64,000 nucleotides of DNA from Sideroxydans sp. CL21 (GCF_902459525.1 NZ_LR699166.1:349501-413500), one strand, 5' to 3'. Positions 42,727 through 53,848 are shown, counted from the first letter of the stretch. Translations and numbers: made by a program. The notes: generated by a model from the sequence alone, not told the origin.

Positions 42727-45484
42727 GGGTATCGCGGACCAGTACCTTGACGCCCGGAGCCCAGGATTCATTGGGGCGCTTTTTGAATGTCACTAGTGTA
42801 AGCATTGACGGGTCATAAATGCTGACGTTGTGTGTAACGGGCGTGGTGAGCAGGTATTGTGCTCGCGTAGCCTTGAGAAAGGTGGATACCCGCTCGATAT
42901 TGACAATGTCGAGATGGGCGAACGGTTCGTCGATAAACACGAAACCGCCTGGATGAGATTCTTCCATCATCAGCCCAACCAACAGAATAAGCGATTTCAT
43001 TACCTGTTGACCGCCGGAGGCGTCTCCGTCGTTCATGCCCATGAAGCCCTTCTCGTCGAAATCGAAGCGCACTGCCAACCCGGCTTGCGCCAGTGCGAGA
43101 TCGTCATTGCCGAGTAATACCGGTTCGTGTTCAATTTTAATTCCGGCGAGTTCGCCAAGTGTGCGAATGTTCTTAACATAGCGCGTGACAGTGTGTCGCA
43201 ACACATTGATGTATTGCTCTCGCGCAGCATCTGTCTGGCTACGTGCCGTCTCGTTGTCGTGGCGGCGATGTTCAAGATCGTTTTTCATCAGCTGATAGTC
43301 AGCTTTGATTTTGTCACGCAGCGCGACTACGGTGGCATCCGTTTCCCAGGATTCGTTGTTGAAACGCCGTTCGATTTCTTCAATGCGCAGATCAATATTG
43401 GTGGTGTCCCGATATTTGTCGAAGATCATTTGATTTTCCGCGTCGTCACACCAGCTTGGAGGAAAATGCTTCCGGTTATGGCGTATCGCTTGCAGGCGTT
43501 TGATTTGATCTTCACGCCCGCCACGATTTGTCTTGGCTGTAATTTCATTCTGTAGCGTTTGCAGACTGAATTTCATATTCTGCAATGAATCGTGCGCCGT
43601 TTTGACGGCTTCGTCGGATTGTTCGCGTTCTTGCTGTGCCTGATATACACCATTATCGCGTCGGCGTAACACGAGTGAATCGTATTCCTGACGAGCCTCG
43701 GCAAACTCGGCAGCACGTTTCGCCAGTTGTGCGACTGCATCCTCTCCTGCCAATTGTGCTTGCAGGTTCCGGATGTGATCAGTCAGGCCATTGCGCTGTT
43801 CGTACAACGGCTCAAGGGCTTTCTCTAGTTCGGATCGTTGCTGACGCAATACTTCGAGGCGAGCTTTGCCAAAACGCGCCTGCTCTGGTGCAGCGTAACG
43901 TCCTCCGCGCCGTTCGCGCAAATAACCTTGACGTGTGATCCAGTCTTCGCCACGCGACAACTTTGCTCCTGCGGTGGCATCCTCGACGCGGCGAGTTCTT
44001 TCCAGAGTCCGTAGCAACCATTCCGGTACAGGCTTGGTAAAACGAACAACTTCCAGCAATGAACCTTGCGGCGGCAGACCTGGTTGTATGCTCTCGGGCA
44101 CGATGAAATGGCGATAGCGAAGCTTCTCGCCCAGTGTCATCGCATGCTCTGCATCCTTGCTTTTCGCCAGCAATACAAGGTGTGCAAATGGAGCTAACAC
44201 GGCTTCCACCGCAGCTTGCCATGACGCATCTGCAATCTCAATGACATCGCTGAGTAGATCGTAAGCAATACCAGCCTGATTTAACGCCTGACGGAACGCC
44301 ACTACGTCGGCAGGGTCGGAGCGGCGTCCTGCAGCGAGATTTTCTAGAATCTCGTCGAGTTGGCTTTGCTGTCGGGTAAGCTCGGCGATGCGCACCAGCA
44401 AGTTGGCCCGCTCCCCTTCCAGTCGTTCGAGCGCACGCGCGTCGGCTGTCTGTCCCCCAGCAGTATCGGCCTGATGTAAGAGGCGCTCGTGCTGCTTGAC
44501 GATGGCTTCCCAGTTGCCCAGTTCGCGATTTAGTTCGTTCAATGCGCGTTGCTGATTCTGTTCGCTTTCCTGTGCCGCTTGCCTGCGCAATTGCGCAGCT
44601 TCAAGCGCTTGCTGCTCAACTTGTAATTCAAGTTGTTTCTTCTGAAGTTCTGCGCGTTTAGCTCGCCATTCGCGCCGCTGGGCTTGCAACGTGCGTCCAG
44701 CATTTTCGGCCTCGCGTTTCAGCAGGTAGTAATCCAGACGCGGGCGCTTTTCCGAAAATAACTCAATTTTCTCCTGATTGAGTCCTTGCCATTCGCGATA
44801 ACGATTTACTTTCTGTTCATGTTTTTCCAGGCTGTTGCCCAAAGCCTCCAACTGGTTCTGTACGGCATCGAGTTCGCGTGCCGTTTGTTCCTGATAGTGG
44901 CGCGCTTCCTGATAGCGCTCAAGCACTTCCTTGTCGCCAAATACATCGAACACCAAGTTCAATAGCTCTTTGGCCGACAGTTCGCACAACTTGTCGGTCT
45001 GCCCCTGTTCCAGCGAAAGTACCCGTGCGATGGCGGGCGACAGCCCGGCACTGTGGAGTATGCGCTGGTAGTCACGTACACCAAATTCCTCGCCGGCTTT
45101 CTCGATCTCCTGTAGGTTCACTTCGCCGTCTGCGATCCAGTATTTTCGATTCCAGTCACCGCCTTTCTTGTCGATGCGACAGGCCAGCGTGATGCGATCC
45201 CGTTGGTAGGGCAAGCCAAATGGGCGCTTGCTACTACCGGGAGGGCGCTGGTTGTCGATCACACCGCGCAGCCAGCAGAAATCTTCGCCATTGCGCCGCA
45301 CATAGCGCTTGTAATCGCGTTTCTTGGAACACTCTAACGCGAGCAGAGTACGCAAGGCATCAAGTAGGGTAGTTTTGCCCGATCCGTTGGGGCCGGAGAT
45401 GGTGATGATGGGCGCATTCAGCGGAAGTTTGAAATTGCGCCAGTAATCCCAGTGTACGGTTTCCAGTTCAAGCAGGCGAAACAT
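42719..45484 (-). CDS. jetC: Wadjet system SMC-like ATPase JetC
   Basis: A 921-residue SMC/MukB-like ATPase that extrudes DNA loops in the Wadjet complex. It has Walker A near the start (GPNGSGKTT, residues 31-39), long coiled-coil stretches (about 180-340 and 560-760) around a hinge-like centre, the signature SGGQ at 823 and Walker B FVFIDEP at about 848-854. Its start overlaps the jetB stop by one base (TGATG). It is shorter than many full-size SMC proteins, consistent with a Jet/Mks member. Confidence 0.92.
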   Translation of the reverse strand: MFRLLELETVHWDYWRNFKLPLNAPIITISGPNGSGKTTLLDALRTLLALECSKKRDYKRYVRRNGEDFCWLRGVIDNQRPPGSSKRPFGLPYQRDRITLACRIDKKGGDWNRKYWIADGEVNLQEIEKAGEEFGVRDYQRILHSAGLSPAIARVLSLEQGQTDKLCELSAKELLNLVFDVFGDKEVLERYQEARHYQEQTARELDAVQNQLEALGNSLEKHEQKVNRYREWQGLNQEKIELFSEKRPRLDYYLLKREAENAGRTLQAQRREWRAKRAELQKKQLELQVEQQALEAAQLRRQAAQESEQNQQRALNELNRELGNWEAIVKQHERLLHQADTAGGQTADARALERLEGERANLLVRIAELTRQQSQLDEILENLAAGRRSDPADVVAFRQALNQAGIAYDLLSDVIEIADASWQAAVEAVLAPFAHLVLLAKSKDAEHAMTLGEKLRYRHFIVPESIQPGLPPQGSLLEVVRFTKPVPEWLLRTLERTRRVEDATAGAKLSRGEDWITRQGYLRERRGGRYAAPEQARFGKARLEVLRQQRSELEKALEPLYEQRNGLTDHIRNLQAQLAGEDAVAQLAKRAAEFAEARQEYDSLVLRRRDNGVYQAQQEREQSDEAVKTAHDSLQNMKFSLQTLQNEITAKTNRGGREDQIKRLQAIRHNRKHFPPSWCDDAENQMIFDKYRDTTNIDLRIEEIERRFNNESWETDATVVALRDKIKADYQLMKNDLEHRRHDNETARSQTDAAREQYINVLRHTVTRYVKNIRTLGELAGIKIEHEPVLLGNDDLALAQAGLAVRFDFDEKGFMGMNDGDASGGQQVMKSLILLVGLMMEESHPGGFVFIDEPFAHLDIVNIERVSTFLKATRAQYLLTTPVTHNVSIYDPSMLTLVTFKKRPNESWAPGVKVLVRDTHA

Positions 45485-46149
45485 CAGTGCGCCTCCTGAT
45501 CAGTCGTTTCGCTCAATAAACCGCGCTGTTTCAGCAAATCGGCCAGCGCGCCGTTGAGAATGCGAGGTGCCATTTCGGCGTAGTCAAAAGCAAGGTCGAG
45601 CAGCGGACCTTCATGAATAACTTTGTTTTTAAGTTCAATGAAACCGAGACGTGCTAACTGCGGCAAACTAAAACTGATACGCGTTTTACCGCCCAACAAT
45701 TTGCCATAGTCCTCCAGCAATACATTTTGCGGAATACCGCGAGATGCTTCATGGGCTAGAGGCGTGAGTTTAACGTTCTCAAACAGTTCGCTCTGCGTTT
45801 CCTGCTGCGCGGCCTCACCAGCCAACTGGCGTTCGCGCTTGGGCAGGATAATAAGCGCCCATAGGATCACCAGCAGTGCTACTGCATCCTTGGCCAATCC
45901 GATGTTGCTGGCCTGCCACGCGTCATTTTGCTCAAATACGGAACTTTCGCACTCGCGAGTGAGTGCGATGCTGACGTGTGCGGCAAAGGGGTGAGCCAAT
46001 AGGCGCAGGCCGCTGCCGGCAAGGCGCTGTTCCACTTCATCGCGGAAACTGCTATCGATCAGCAAACGACGTATTTCTGCATCTTCGCGCGGCAGATAGC
46101 GCAAGGCCAGAAGGCGGGCAATCAGGCGCGCCGCGGAATCATGGTTCAT
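45484..46149 (-). CDS. jetB: Wadjet system MukE-like subunit JetB
   Basis: A 221-residue winged-helix (KITE/MukE-like) protein: ARLIARLLALRYLPREDAEIRRLL at the start and GKLLGGKTRISFSLPQLARLGFIELKN later. In the complex JetB binds the kleisin JetA and DNA. It was recognised mainly by size, fold pattern and position between jetA and jetC. It overlaps jetA by four bases and jetC by one. Confidence 0.85.
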   Translation of the reverse strand: MNHDSAARLIARLLALRYLPREDAEIRRLLIDSSFRDEVEQRLAGSGLRLLAHPFAAHVSIALTRECESSVFEQNDAWQASNIGLAKDAVALLVILWALIILPKRERQLAGEAAQQETQSELFENVKLTPLAHEASRGIPQNVLLEDYGKLLGGKTRISFSLPQLARLGFIELKNKVIHEGPLLDLAFDYAEMAPRILNGALADLLKQRGLLSETTDQEAH

Positions 46150-47411
46150 GTTTGCGTTTCCTTCGGCAGGAGTTCTCCGTTGCTGATGAAAGCGACTTCA
46201 TCGCGGTTGATCGTGTGCAATTCGTTGTGTTCATGCCATCTTAGTGTTACCGGTAACTCCGCGAGCGGAGCCAGTTCGGGTTCGACGTTTTGTTCTCCGA
46301 GGAAAGTCAGCAGCGAGAGACGGTACGAGGCTGAGCTAAAACTGCCGCCGACCACGGCATCCGATACGGATAATGAAGCATCCAACCCATTGAGCAGCCG
46401 GGTAAGTTCCGATAATTGCGGAGGCGGTTCATACGGTAGGTCATTAACATACTCGACCTCGGCGGGTACCGGCATGGTCGAAATGTGGCGGTTTGGCTGT
46501 TCGCGTGCGATGAAGTCCTCAGTATTGTCAAGCATCACGTCCGGAAGAATAAAAGTCTCTTCCGGTGTGCAGGCTAATTGTTCAGCCGCCAGTTCATTCA
46601 GTTCGTCGACATCTCGTTGTTTAAGCCAAGCGGCAAGTTCAGATGAAGTTAATCCTCCTTGCGATAAATGAACTTGCTGGCGCGCAATGGCCGCTAATTC
46701 GCGCTGAAATACTGAAGACATACGCATCAACTTTGACTGGCGCTGACCAATCTGCTGCGCAAGCCGCCAAGTTGTTTCGTCGAGACCATCGGCAGAAAGA
46801 TTCCGCATCACTTCGTTGGATTTGTCCATCCATTTCTGGACGGATTCCAGCTTACTTTGAGCGGCACGCAGGCGAAATTCGGAACCTGAAGTTACAGCCT
46901 GCGAGAACTCTCCTTCAAGCTCTGCCAACCGCGCCAGCAGATGCGACAAGGCTTCAGACGAGAGTTTGCCAACTGAGGATCCTGCTGCAATTTGTGCGGC
47001 AAAAAAGCCTAATTCACCGTCTTGTTCGGTGCTGAAATTCAGCAGACTGGAGAGCGCAGACAACACCATGCGTCCAGCGGTAGAAAGCTGATAGAGGCGC
47101 CGTTCTGCATCCCAAAGCAGTAGTTCATGCTCGCGTAGGCGATTCAGAACGGTACTGAACTTAGACTGAGTGATAAAGGAAAAGTGGGAGTTCAGTTCCT
47201 GAGGCGACCATTCTGGCGTATCGGCGCGCAGACCAATCTCTCGAAGTACCATCAGGCGTACCAATACCTCATCGTTACCGCCACGAAACATGGCGATGAG
47301 CGCGTCGATAAACGTGCGCGCGTTGAGCAAGGGGAATAGTTGTTGAACATCTTGAGGCTCAATGCCAGGCGCGAAAAATTCATTCAGCGAATTTTCTTCA
47401 CGCTCAGACAT
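46146..47411 (-). CDS. jetA: Wadjet system kleisin subunit JetA
   Basis: The 421-residue MukF-like kleisin is the first gene of the system. It has an N-terminal winged-helix region (LFPLLNARTFIDALIAMFRGGNDEVLVRLMVLREIGLRAD), a helical middle with heptad-like stretches, and a C-terminal winged-helix part binding JetC heads. AGGAA precedes ATG 47411 and is contributed by the end of the prfB fragment, whose stop is only two bases upstream. The subtype of Wadjet cannot be fixed by eye. Confidence 0.86.
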   Translation of the reverse strand: MSEREENSLNEFFAPGIEPQDVQQLFPLLNARTFIDALIAMFRGGNDEVLVRLMVLREIGLRADTPEWSPQELNSHFSFITQSKFSTVLNRLREHELLLWDAERRLYQLSTAGRMVLSALSSLLNFSTEQDGELGFFAAQIAAGSSVGKLSSEALSHLLARLAELEGEFSQAVTSGSEFRLRAAQSKLESVQKWMDKSNEVMRNLSADGLDETTWRLAQQIGQRQSKLMRMSSVFQRELAAIARQQVHLSQGGLTSSELAAWLKQRDVDELNELAAEQLACTPEETFILPDVMLDNTEDFIAREQPNRHISTMPVPAEVEYVNDLPYEPPPQLSELTRLLNGLDASLSVSDAVVGGSFSSASYRLSLLTFLGEQNVEPELAPLAELPVTLRWHEHNELHTINRDEVAFISNGELLPKETQT

Positions 47412-47413
47412 GA

Positions 47414-47626
47414 CTAAATTCCTTGCTTCAATCTGGCCAAAATAAAATCAGCCATGTCGCCATCCAACACGGCCCGTGTGTTGCCGACTTCGAAGTTGGT
47501 GCACAAATCTTTGATGCGCGATTGGTCGAGCAAGTAGCTGCGAATCTGGTGTTGCCAGTCGATGTCGATCCTGGAATCTTCCCGCGCTTGTTGGGCGGAT
47601 TGGCGCTTGCGCAATTCAGATTCCAT
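47414..47626 (-). pseudogene. prfB: 3' fragment of peptide chain release factor 2 gene (prfB)
   Basis: The 70 residues match the RF2 C-terminus: [30 protein letters not shown], then [22 protein letters not shown]. The rest of the roughly 365-residue protein, including the GGQ loop, is absent, and homology stops near the ATG at 47626. It therefore cannot function as a release factor. It ends two bases before jetA. A displaced gene end next to a tyrosine recombinase is typical of an island attachment site, but no matching second end was found. Confidence 0.8.
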
Positions 47627-48083
47627 GAAGTTTGATGATTCCTTTAAGAACCGAGATTATACATGCCAAAATTGGATAAAATGTTTTGCTTCGTCGCCAC
47701 GTATTCGGTTCAAGGCTGGCTTTATCCATTTGTCGCGTAAATGCTGCTATTGGTTGGATCACGGCATAACAGGCCGCGTTGGCTTGATAGTAATATTTCG
47801 AAAAAACAGTAAGCGGATGTTGACGCAAGTTGAACAAATACCAATTTAATAAAATTGACAATGTCGGTTTTTTTCGGATTTTCTGCCCGTCGCATTCTGG
47901 GCCTTTGCGGACGCTGACGATTTCCTGTAATAATTGTAAGTTCAGGTTGCCGGAATGTCCGTACTGAGTTTTTCGAACTCACGATTTTCACGCGTCAGCG
48001 ACCTTCAACTCATTCTGGCTAGCGCCGATTCTACGTCTCCTAATCAGCTGACATCCGCAGTAAAATGACTCAGTAGTTTTACG
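47627..48083. other. Intergenic stretch without a convincing gene
   Basis: A 457-bp gap between the prfB fragment and the recombinase. Short frames exist, but their products are unlike real proteins. If an island attachment site lies here, it should be close to 47626. Confidence 0.5.
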
Positions 48084-49136
48084 CTACTTCCCGCTAGGAA
48101 CAAGGGCCCGTTTTTTTGAATCTGCGAGCGACGCAGAAATGGGTTTCGACTGAACCTTCACCCGTGCGGTTTCAAGTACAACTGGGGCAGATCGCCCTTT
48201 GCCGCGCACGTTCAGTCCGCGTGAATATTTGTTTGCACAATCGGTTGAACCATGTCCCAGAACCTCCGCCACGCCGATTGTTGTGGCACCACCAGCCCGC
48301 AGATCTGACGCCATGCTGGCCCGAAACGCTTTAGGTGATATTGCCATTCCAAATGAACGTTTGGACACATTCATTATCGTTTGCTTATAGTTGTTTTTAG
48401 CCAGCTTTATTGCGTTGGCTCGAACCTCGGGCGGGTCGGTTTCTTTAGTATTTACTTCCAACTTAACCAGACCAATAAATGGTTCAAGTCTCTTGTCAAA
48501 AGACTTGATGACGCGAACGCGATTGTCCCCATTTGCGACCCTTTGTTTTGCCGTATCAATCGTGATCAGATATTCTCCTTCACCGGCTTTAGTGACAGTC
48601 ACACCTCGCACCAATTCTTCCGTTCGGCAACCACTGGCACGCTGAATCGCTAACAATGCTGCGTATTTTGATTTAGCCATTTTCAGTTGCAACTCATCAC
48701 GCCAACGGGGGCGTATTTTTTCTAATGCAGCGAGATTAATTGTCCATTCACTCAATGATGATTTTTTCGACTTTGGCGTGATTTTGTGACGAGCAATCAT
48801 CGCTTCAACCTGCAACAGGTCGACCTGCACGTCACTCAGTAGTTTCGTTGCACCCTCAATTGAATCCACATCGGGAACTTGGAGTAGTCGCTGCATCGCA
48901 TCCCGCCGAATCGCAGATGCGAATACGGCGCGGGTATTTTTATTCGCATAGTCGAGGACAAACGTCACGCCATTGATTATTGCTTTCTCTCTTTGCTTGT
49001 TGAGCTGAACCATCGCGTTCTGGTAATTTAGCCGGGTGGAGTCGGAAATTTGCGCGGACATCTTCCACTCGGCTGTTATTGCCGCATGGATTCTTTTTAC
49101 CGGCTCGGCAAACATTTCTTTCTCATCTGGACGCAT
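48084..49136 (-). CDS. Divergent tyrosine recombinase/integrase-like protein
   Basis: The 350-residue protein ends in a tyrosine recombinase pattern: SGCRTEELVRG (first Arg), SPKAFRASMASDLRAGG (the H-x-x-R box with Lys in place of His), VAEVLGHGSTDCANKYSRG (LGH and the catalytic Tyr). The N-terminal part is basic and helical. ATG 49136 is preferred over 49178 because AGGGG lies in front. It is probably the mobility gene of the Wadjet-bearing segment; catalytic competence is open given the substitution. Confidence 0.75.
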   Translation of the reverse strand: MRPDEKEMFAEPVKRIHAAITAEWKMSAQISDSTRLNYQNAMVQLNKQREKAIINGVTFVLDYANKNTRAVFASAIRRDAMQRLLQVPDVDSIEGATKLLSDVQVDLLQVEAMIARHKITPKSKKSSLSEWTINLAALEKIRPRWRDELQLKMAKSKYAALLAIQRASGCRTEELVRGVTVTKAGEGEYLITIDTAKQRVANGDNRVRVIKSFDKRLEPFIGLVKLEVNTKETDPPEVRANAIKLAKNNYKQTIMNVSKRSFGMAISPKAFRASMASDLRAGGATTIGVAEVLGHGSTDCANKYSRGLNVRGKGRSAPVVLETARVKVQSKPISASLADSKKRALVPSGK

Positions 49137-49199
49137 TTTTACCCCTTGGCTAATTCTCGATTTCCGTTGATTAACCATACACCCAATGTTTTAAATTGT

Positions 49200-50168
49200 C
49201 TTCTCCCTCCTAATTATAGCAACTTATGTTGCCACAATTAGAGTAAGGCTTTCGCCATTGGGGGAGTGTTCATTTCAACGGGAAATTGTGCATCCAAGGG
49301 GTGTTGCCCAAGCCGATGGCCCATCATCCGGCAGGTAGCATTTCTTTCCACAATAGCATTTCTCGTCATGGCAACTTCGCCCTTATTGCTTGTTCAGACT
49401 TTCGCTGAAATGCGTTTTTTCGTCCGCGATTGGCTTTCGACAAGGGGAGGCAAGCCGAATGGTCGACACCTCTTTTTTTCGACTATTATGCGGCCGGTGT
49501 AGTTACGTCAAGGGTAAGTTTCGAGCCCTTTTTTTTTGCGTATTTGCCTCTTGCTTGGTTTACCCAAATTGCACTTTCAACTTGAAGCTCACATTACTTG
49601 TGCACGAATTCGGCTTAGATGTGCCAATCGCGCAGTTCGTTGATATCGACCTGCGTCGAACGGGATACTTGGCATCGGATACTCGCTCGCCAATCATCGC
49701 GCTGATCTCCTCGTTTGGAGTTTCCCTCGCAGTATTTTGGAGATACGACCGCAGCCGGCAATACTTCTTCTAGGTGTGGTGGTCTTCGTTAACTCGTGAC
49801 GGCCATGCGCCAACAGAGATGACCGGTCGCATCGAGTGCGATTATGTATTCTAGTGAATACCACCACCCGTAATGATCGCAAACCAGCCAACCTTTGCTT
49901 CAAACCAGCCGGTGAAAATTGTATAAAGGCGCCACTTGCTTTCCGAGTTTTACTGGATCAGCAGTTCCAGACAAAACTGGAAACGGAATCGCAACTATTT
50001 GCATCTTGAACTCCCGCTTCCCGAAATTGATTTGGTTAACATGAAGTTCCGCGTCGTGCCCTTCCATGTAGTTTCGCACAACTCGGGTAGTGCCTGGTGT
50101 TCTGCCTTTGCGGACTCTGGTGGATTGCTGAAAAGGCAGCCTGCGCAGGCCAGTGGATGTCCGTTATC
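49200..50168. other. Gene-poor stretch
   Basis: No convincing gene is seen. Open frames such as 49390-49773 give low-information products. Short pieces resemble the degenerate repeat DNA elsewhere in the window. The stretch ends at the IS1182-like element. Confidence 0.5.
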
Positions 50169-50173
50169 CGTAC

Positions 50174-51740
50174 TATTCCGTTGAAAAACTCGTTTTTAAT
50201 TTTGATCTGCCACTTGGCTAAATTAATTTTCAGTTCAGTTTTGTCTTTTTGGCAGAGTGTCGCATCAGATTTCAGTGGTTCAACTGCCTCTATCTGCTAT
50301 TAAGCCGGTACTGCATTAACTTCCGATGCTACAGGGGTAAGCCATTTCGCCATTCGTCGCAGATTTTGAGCAGTCGCCGCCAATAGAAACTCATCCTGTG
50401 CGCCACTGAATCCCCTTAGCCTAAGCTTGTCCAATCTGAGTATGCGTTTCAGGTGAGCAAATAGCATCTCAACTTTCTTCCGTTGTCTGCTCGATTCCTG
50501 GAATGCATCCGTTTTACCAATCGCTCTTGCGACATCGCGAGCGGGTTCTTGTGGACTGCGATCAATTTTACGATTTTTCACATTGGGGCAGCACTGCGGT
50601 TTGAACGGGCAGGATTGGCAGTCATGTTGGCTGGCACGATAACGAAATGGATCCTTCTTTTTACTTCGCCATGCAGTCTTCAGAAACTTACCTGCCGGGC
50701 AGACATAGCAATTGTTCTCGGCATCAAAGGTAAAGGCAGAACGGCCGAAGCTCCCGTCATCACGTTCAGACTTGTCCCACACGGGAACGTGCGGAGCGAT
50801 ATGTTTCTCATCAACCAGCCACCCAAGTATAGGTGCCGTTCCATAGTTGGTGTCGCCAACCAGTCGCGCTGGCTTTAGGTCGAACTTCTCCTCGACACGA
50901 TCAATCATCGTCTTCGTGGCTTCAACTTCAGCGTTCCGACTCACTGTAGAGGCTTCGACATCCACGATGATGCCTGCGTCCAGATCAATCAGGTAGTTAG
51001 TCGAGTATGCAAAGAAGGCTGGACCACCTGCTGCGCCAGTCCAGGTTGCAGATGGATCAGTGAGTGATACGTACTTCGATGGTGCTGGCGTATCGTTTGT
51101 TTCTTCGAGTGCCGTCAGGTACTCGCGTACCGGGCGGGTTGCTTCCTCGCGTTTGCACCAGTCAATTGCTTGATCGCCTGATAGGCCGCGCTGACGCTGT
51201 GCATCCGCTTTAATGATACTGGCATCGGTAGCAAAACCTTCACCGCGAACCAGTCCTTCGGACATACAACGTTGCAGCACGCTCTCAAACAAATGACGGA
51301 ATGCATCACTCTCACGAAACCGTCCATGCCGGTTCTTGGAGAAAGAGGAATGATCCGGAACCTTATCTTCTAGCCCCAAACGACAGAACCAGCGGTAGGC
51401 AAGATTCAAATGGACTTCTTCGCACAGGCGACGCTCGGACCGAATACCAAAGCTGTAGCCGATGATCAGCATACGAATAATTAACTCAGGGTCAATAGAG
51501 GGCCTGCCTGTATTGCTGTAGTGCTCAGAGAGATGTTTGCGGAGTTCGCTTAAATCGAGATACTGATTGATGCCGCGTAGGAGATGATTCTGGGGAACTT
51601 GGTCTTCAAGGTTGAAAGAGTAGAAAAGCCGTTCTTGGTTGTCTGTCTGAAAGCCCATCATATCAAGGTTCTCCGCTCATTCAACAGTAAGAATCTTACC
51701 ATCTACAATCGAACACTACGGTGAGTTTTTCAACGGAATA
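50174..51740 (-). mobile_element. IS1182-like insertion sequence (1567 bp)
   Basis: Perfect 18-bp terminal inverted repeats TATTCCGTTGAAAAACTC (50174-50191 and, reversed, 51723-51740) are flanked by the 5-bp direct repeat CGTAC (50169-50173 and 51741-51745). It encloses one transposase gene. The clean ends imply a fairly recent insertion. Confidence 0.9.
50300..51661 (-). CDS. IS1182 family transposase
   Basis: The 453-residue DDE transposase has an N-terminal helical domain (GRPSIDPELIIRMLIIGYSFGIRSERRL), then GFATDASIIKADA and RLVGDTNYGT as Asp motifs, a cysteine-rich insert (CQSCPFKPQCC) and the Glu region RQRKKVEMLFAHLKRILRL. This is the IS1182/IS5-related pattern. It appears complete. 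Confidence 0.92.
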   Translation of the reverse strand: MMGFQTDNQERLFYSFNLEDQVPQNHLLRGINQYLDLSELRKHLSEHYSNTGRPSIDPELIIRMLIIGYSFGIRSERRLCEEVHLNLAYRWFCRLGLEDKVPDHSSFSKNRHGRFRESDAFRHLFESVLQRCMSEGLVRGEGFATDASIIKADAQRQRGLSGDQAIDWCKREEATRPVREYLTALEETNDTPAPSKYVSLTDPSATWTGAAGGPAFFAYSTNYLIDLDAGIIVDVEASTVSRNAEVEATKTMIDRVEEKFDLKPARLVGDTNYGTAPILGWLVDEKHIAPHVPVWDKSERDDGSFGRSAFTFDAENNCYVCPAGKFLKTAWRSKKKDPFRYRASQHDCQSCPFKPQCCPNVKNRKIDRSPQEPARDVARAIGKTDAFQESSRQRKKVEMLFAHLKRILRLDKLRLRGFSGAQDEFLLAATAQNLRRMAKWLTPVASEVNAVPA

Positions 51741-52160
51741 CGTACAGAAGCGGTCGTTGCCAGGCAGTGTTTTGATGGCTGGCGAAGGACTCTTCCTAAC
51801 CCATTGCCGTCTGTGACGAGCGGCTGCTATCGGGCAGTCCATTTTCAAAGCTGACCTTCTCTTCTCGACCCATTGCCGTCATCCATCAACTGACGCTTCA
51901 ATCTGGTTAGGTTGTGATCCCATACTCGCTTGAGACATTTGCGATGTATATTTTTTGTTCATCCAGACTATTCTTCTTACTTCCTCCATGCAGATCAATA
52001 GTTAACGCCTCACTCAAATGTGGACATATAGTTAATTCAAAAAACATTCATCTCGCTGACATCACATTGTCATCTTCGAAAACTACCCTGCCTCCTGTTT
52101 AGAAATTATTGATTGCCTACAGTGTTTGATTAGAGTTTTGAATCGGCATGGATAAAAGGG
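51741..52160. other. Intergenic region before the ptx operon, with degenerate repeats
   Basis: It contains repeated units (CTCTTCCTAACCCATTGCCGTC, in shortened form, and CTCTTCTCGACCCATTGCCGTC) like those near 59.4 kb, then an AT-rich part that should hold the ptx promoter. No gene or clear Pho box was seen. Confidence 0.45.
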
Positions 52161-52973
52161 GTGGTAGTGATAGAACTCACGAATGTTTCAGTCAAATACC
52201 CCAAAGAGGTGGTAGCGCTGCACCCGACTACGCTGCGTTTCAGACGCGGGGAATTCAATGTGTTGCTGGGTGCTTCCGGAGCCGGGAAGTCCAGCCTATT
52301 GCGTTGTCTCAATCTGCTCAACACACCAACGACAGGTTCGCTTCAGGCAGAGGATATTGGTTGCATCGACACAAACGCCAAACTCAGGCTGCATCGCAGC
52401 CGCACTGGCATGATATTCCAGCAGCACCAGTTGATCGGCCGCCAGACGGCACTCGCCAATGTTCTACTGGGTCGCATCGGCTTTCACTCAACATGGCGAA
52501 CACTGTTTCCGCTCCCGCGTGCGGAGCAGCAAATCGCGCTGGAGTGTCTGGATCGTGTCGGATTGCTGCACAAGTCTACTGAACGAGTGGACCGACTAAG
52601 TGGAGGCCAATTGCAGCGCGTCGGTATCGCCCGTGCACTGGCACAGAAGCCCCGCCTGATGCTGGCAGATGAACCGGTGGCCAGTCTTGATCCATCGACT
52701 TCGCGGCGCGTGTTGACCCAGCTCAAGAGTATCTGCCGCGAAGATGGCATCACGACTGTGGTCAGCCTGCACCAAGTGGATCTGGCGCGGGAATATGCGG
52801 ACCGGGTTGTTGCTCTGGCGCATGGCCGCATCGTGTTTGACGGCGCGCCCGAAGAATTAACCGACGTATTGCTGCAAACGATCTACGACCAGGCTCCGGG
52901 CAACGTCCGGGAAGTGGTCACTTCTACACCCCTGATGTCCCCCCATTTTGACCTAGCCATTGATAAGGAGTAA
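52161..52973 (+). CDS. ptxA: Phosphite/phosphonate ABC transporter ATP-binding protein PtxA
   Basis: The 270-residue ABC ATPase has Walker A GASGAGKSS, Q-loop FQQHQLI, signature LSGGQ and Walker B LMLADEP, and is PhnC-like. Translation probably begins at GTG 52161 (MVVIELTNVSVKYP). With the following binding protein, permease and phosphite dehydrogenase it forms ptxABCD, so phosphite is the expected cargo. Confidence 0.92.
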   Translation: MVVIELTNVSVKYPKEVVALHPTTLRFRRGEFNVLLGASGAGKSSLLRCLNLLNTPTTGSLQAEDIGCIDTNAKLRLHRSRTGMIFQQHQLIGRQTALANVLLGRIGFHSTWRTLFPLPRAEQQIALECLDRVGLLHKSTERVDRLSGGQLQRVGIARALAQKPRLMLADEPVASLDPSTSRRVLTQLKSICREDGITTVVSLHQVDLAREYADRVVALAHGRIVFDGAPEELTDVLLQTIYDQAPGNVREVVTSTPLMSPHFDLAIDKE

Positions 52974-53840
<867 letters not shown>

Positions 53841-53848
53841 TCGATGAG

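Noticed and set aside
47722-47991. 89-codon ORF between the prfB fragment and the recombinase
   Set aside because: No ribosome site, no domain and no overlap or coupling with neighbours.
49390-49773. 127-codon ORF before the IS1182-like element
   Set aside because: Composition and lack of a ribosome site suggest chance; no similarity recognised.
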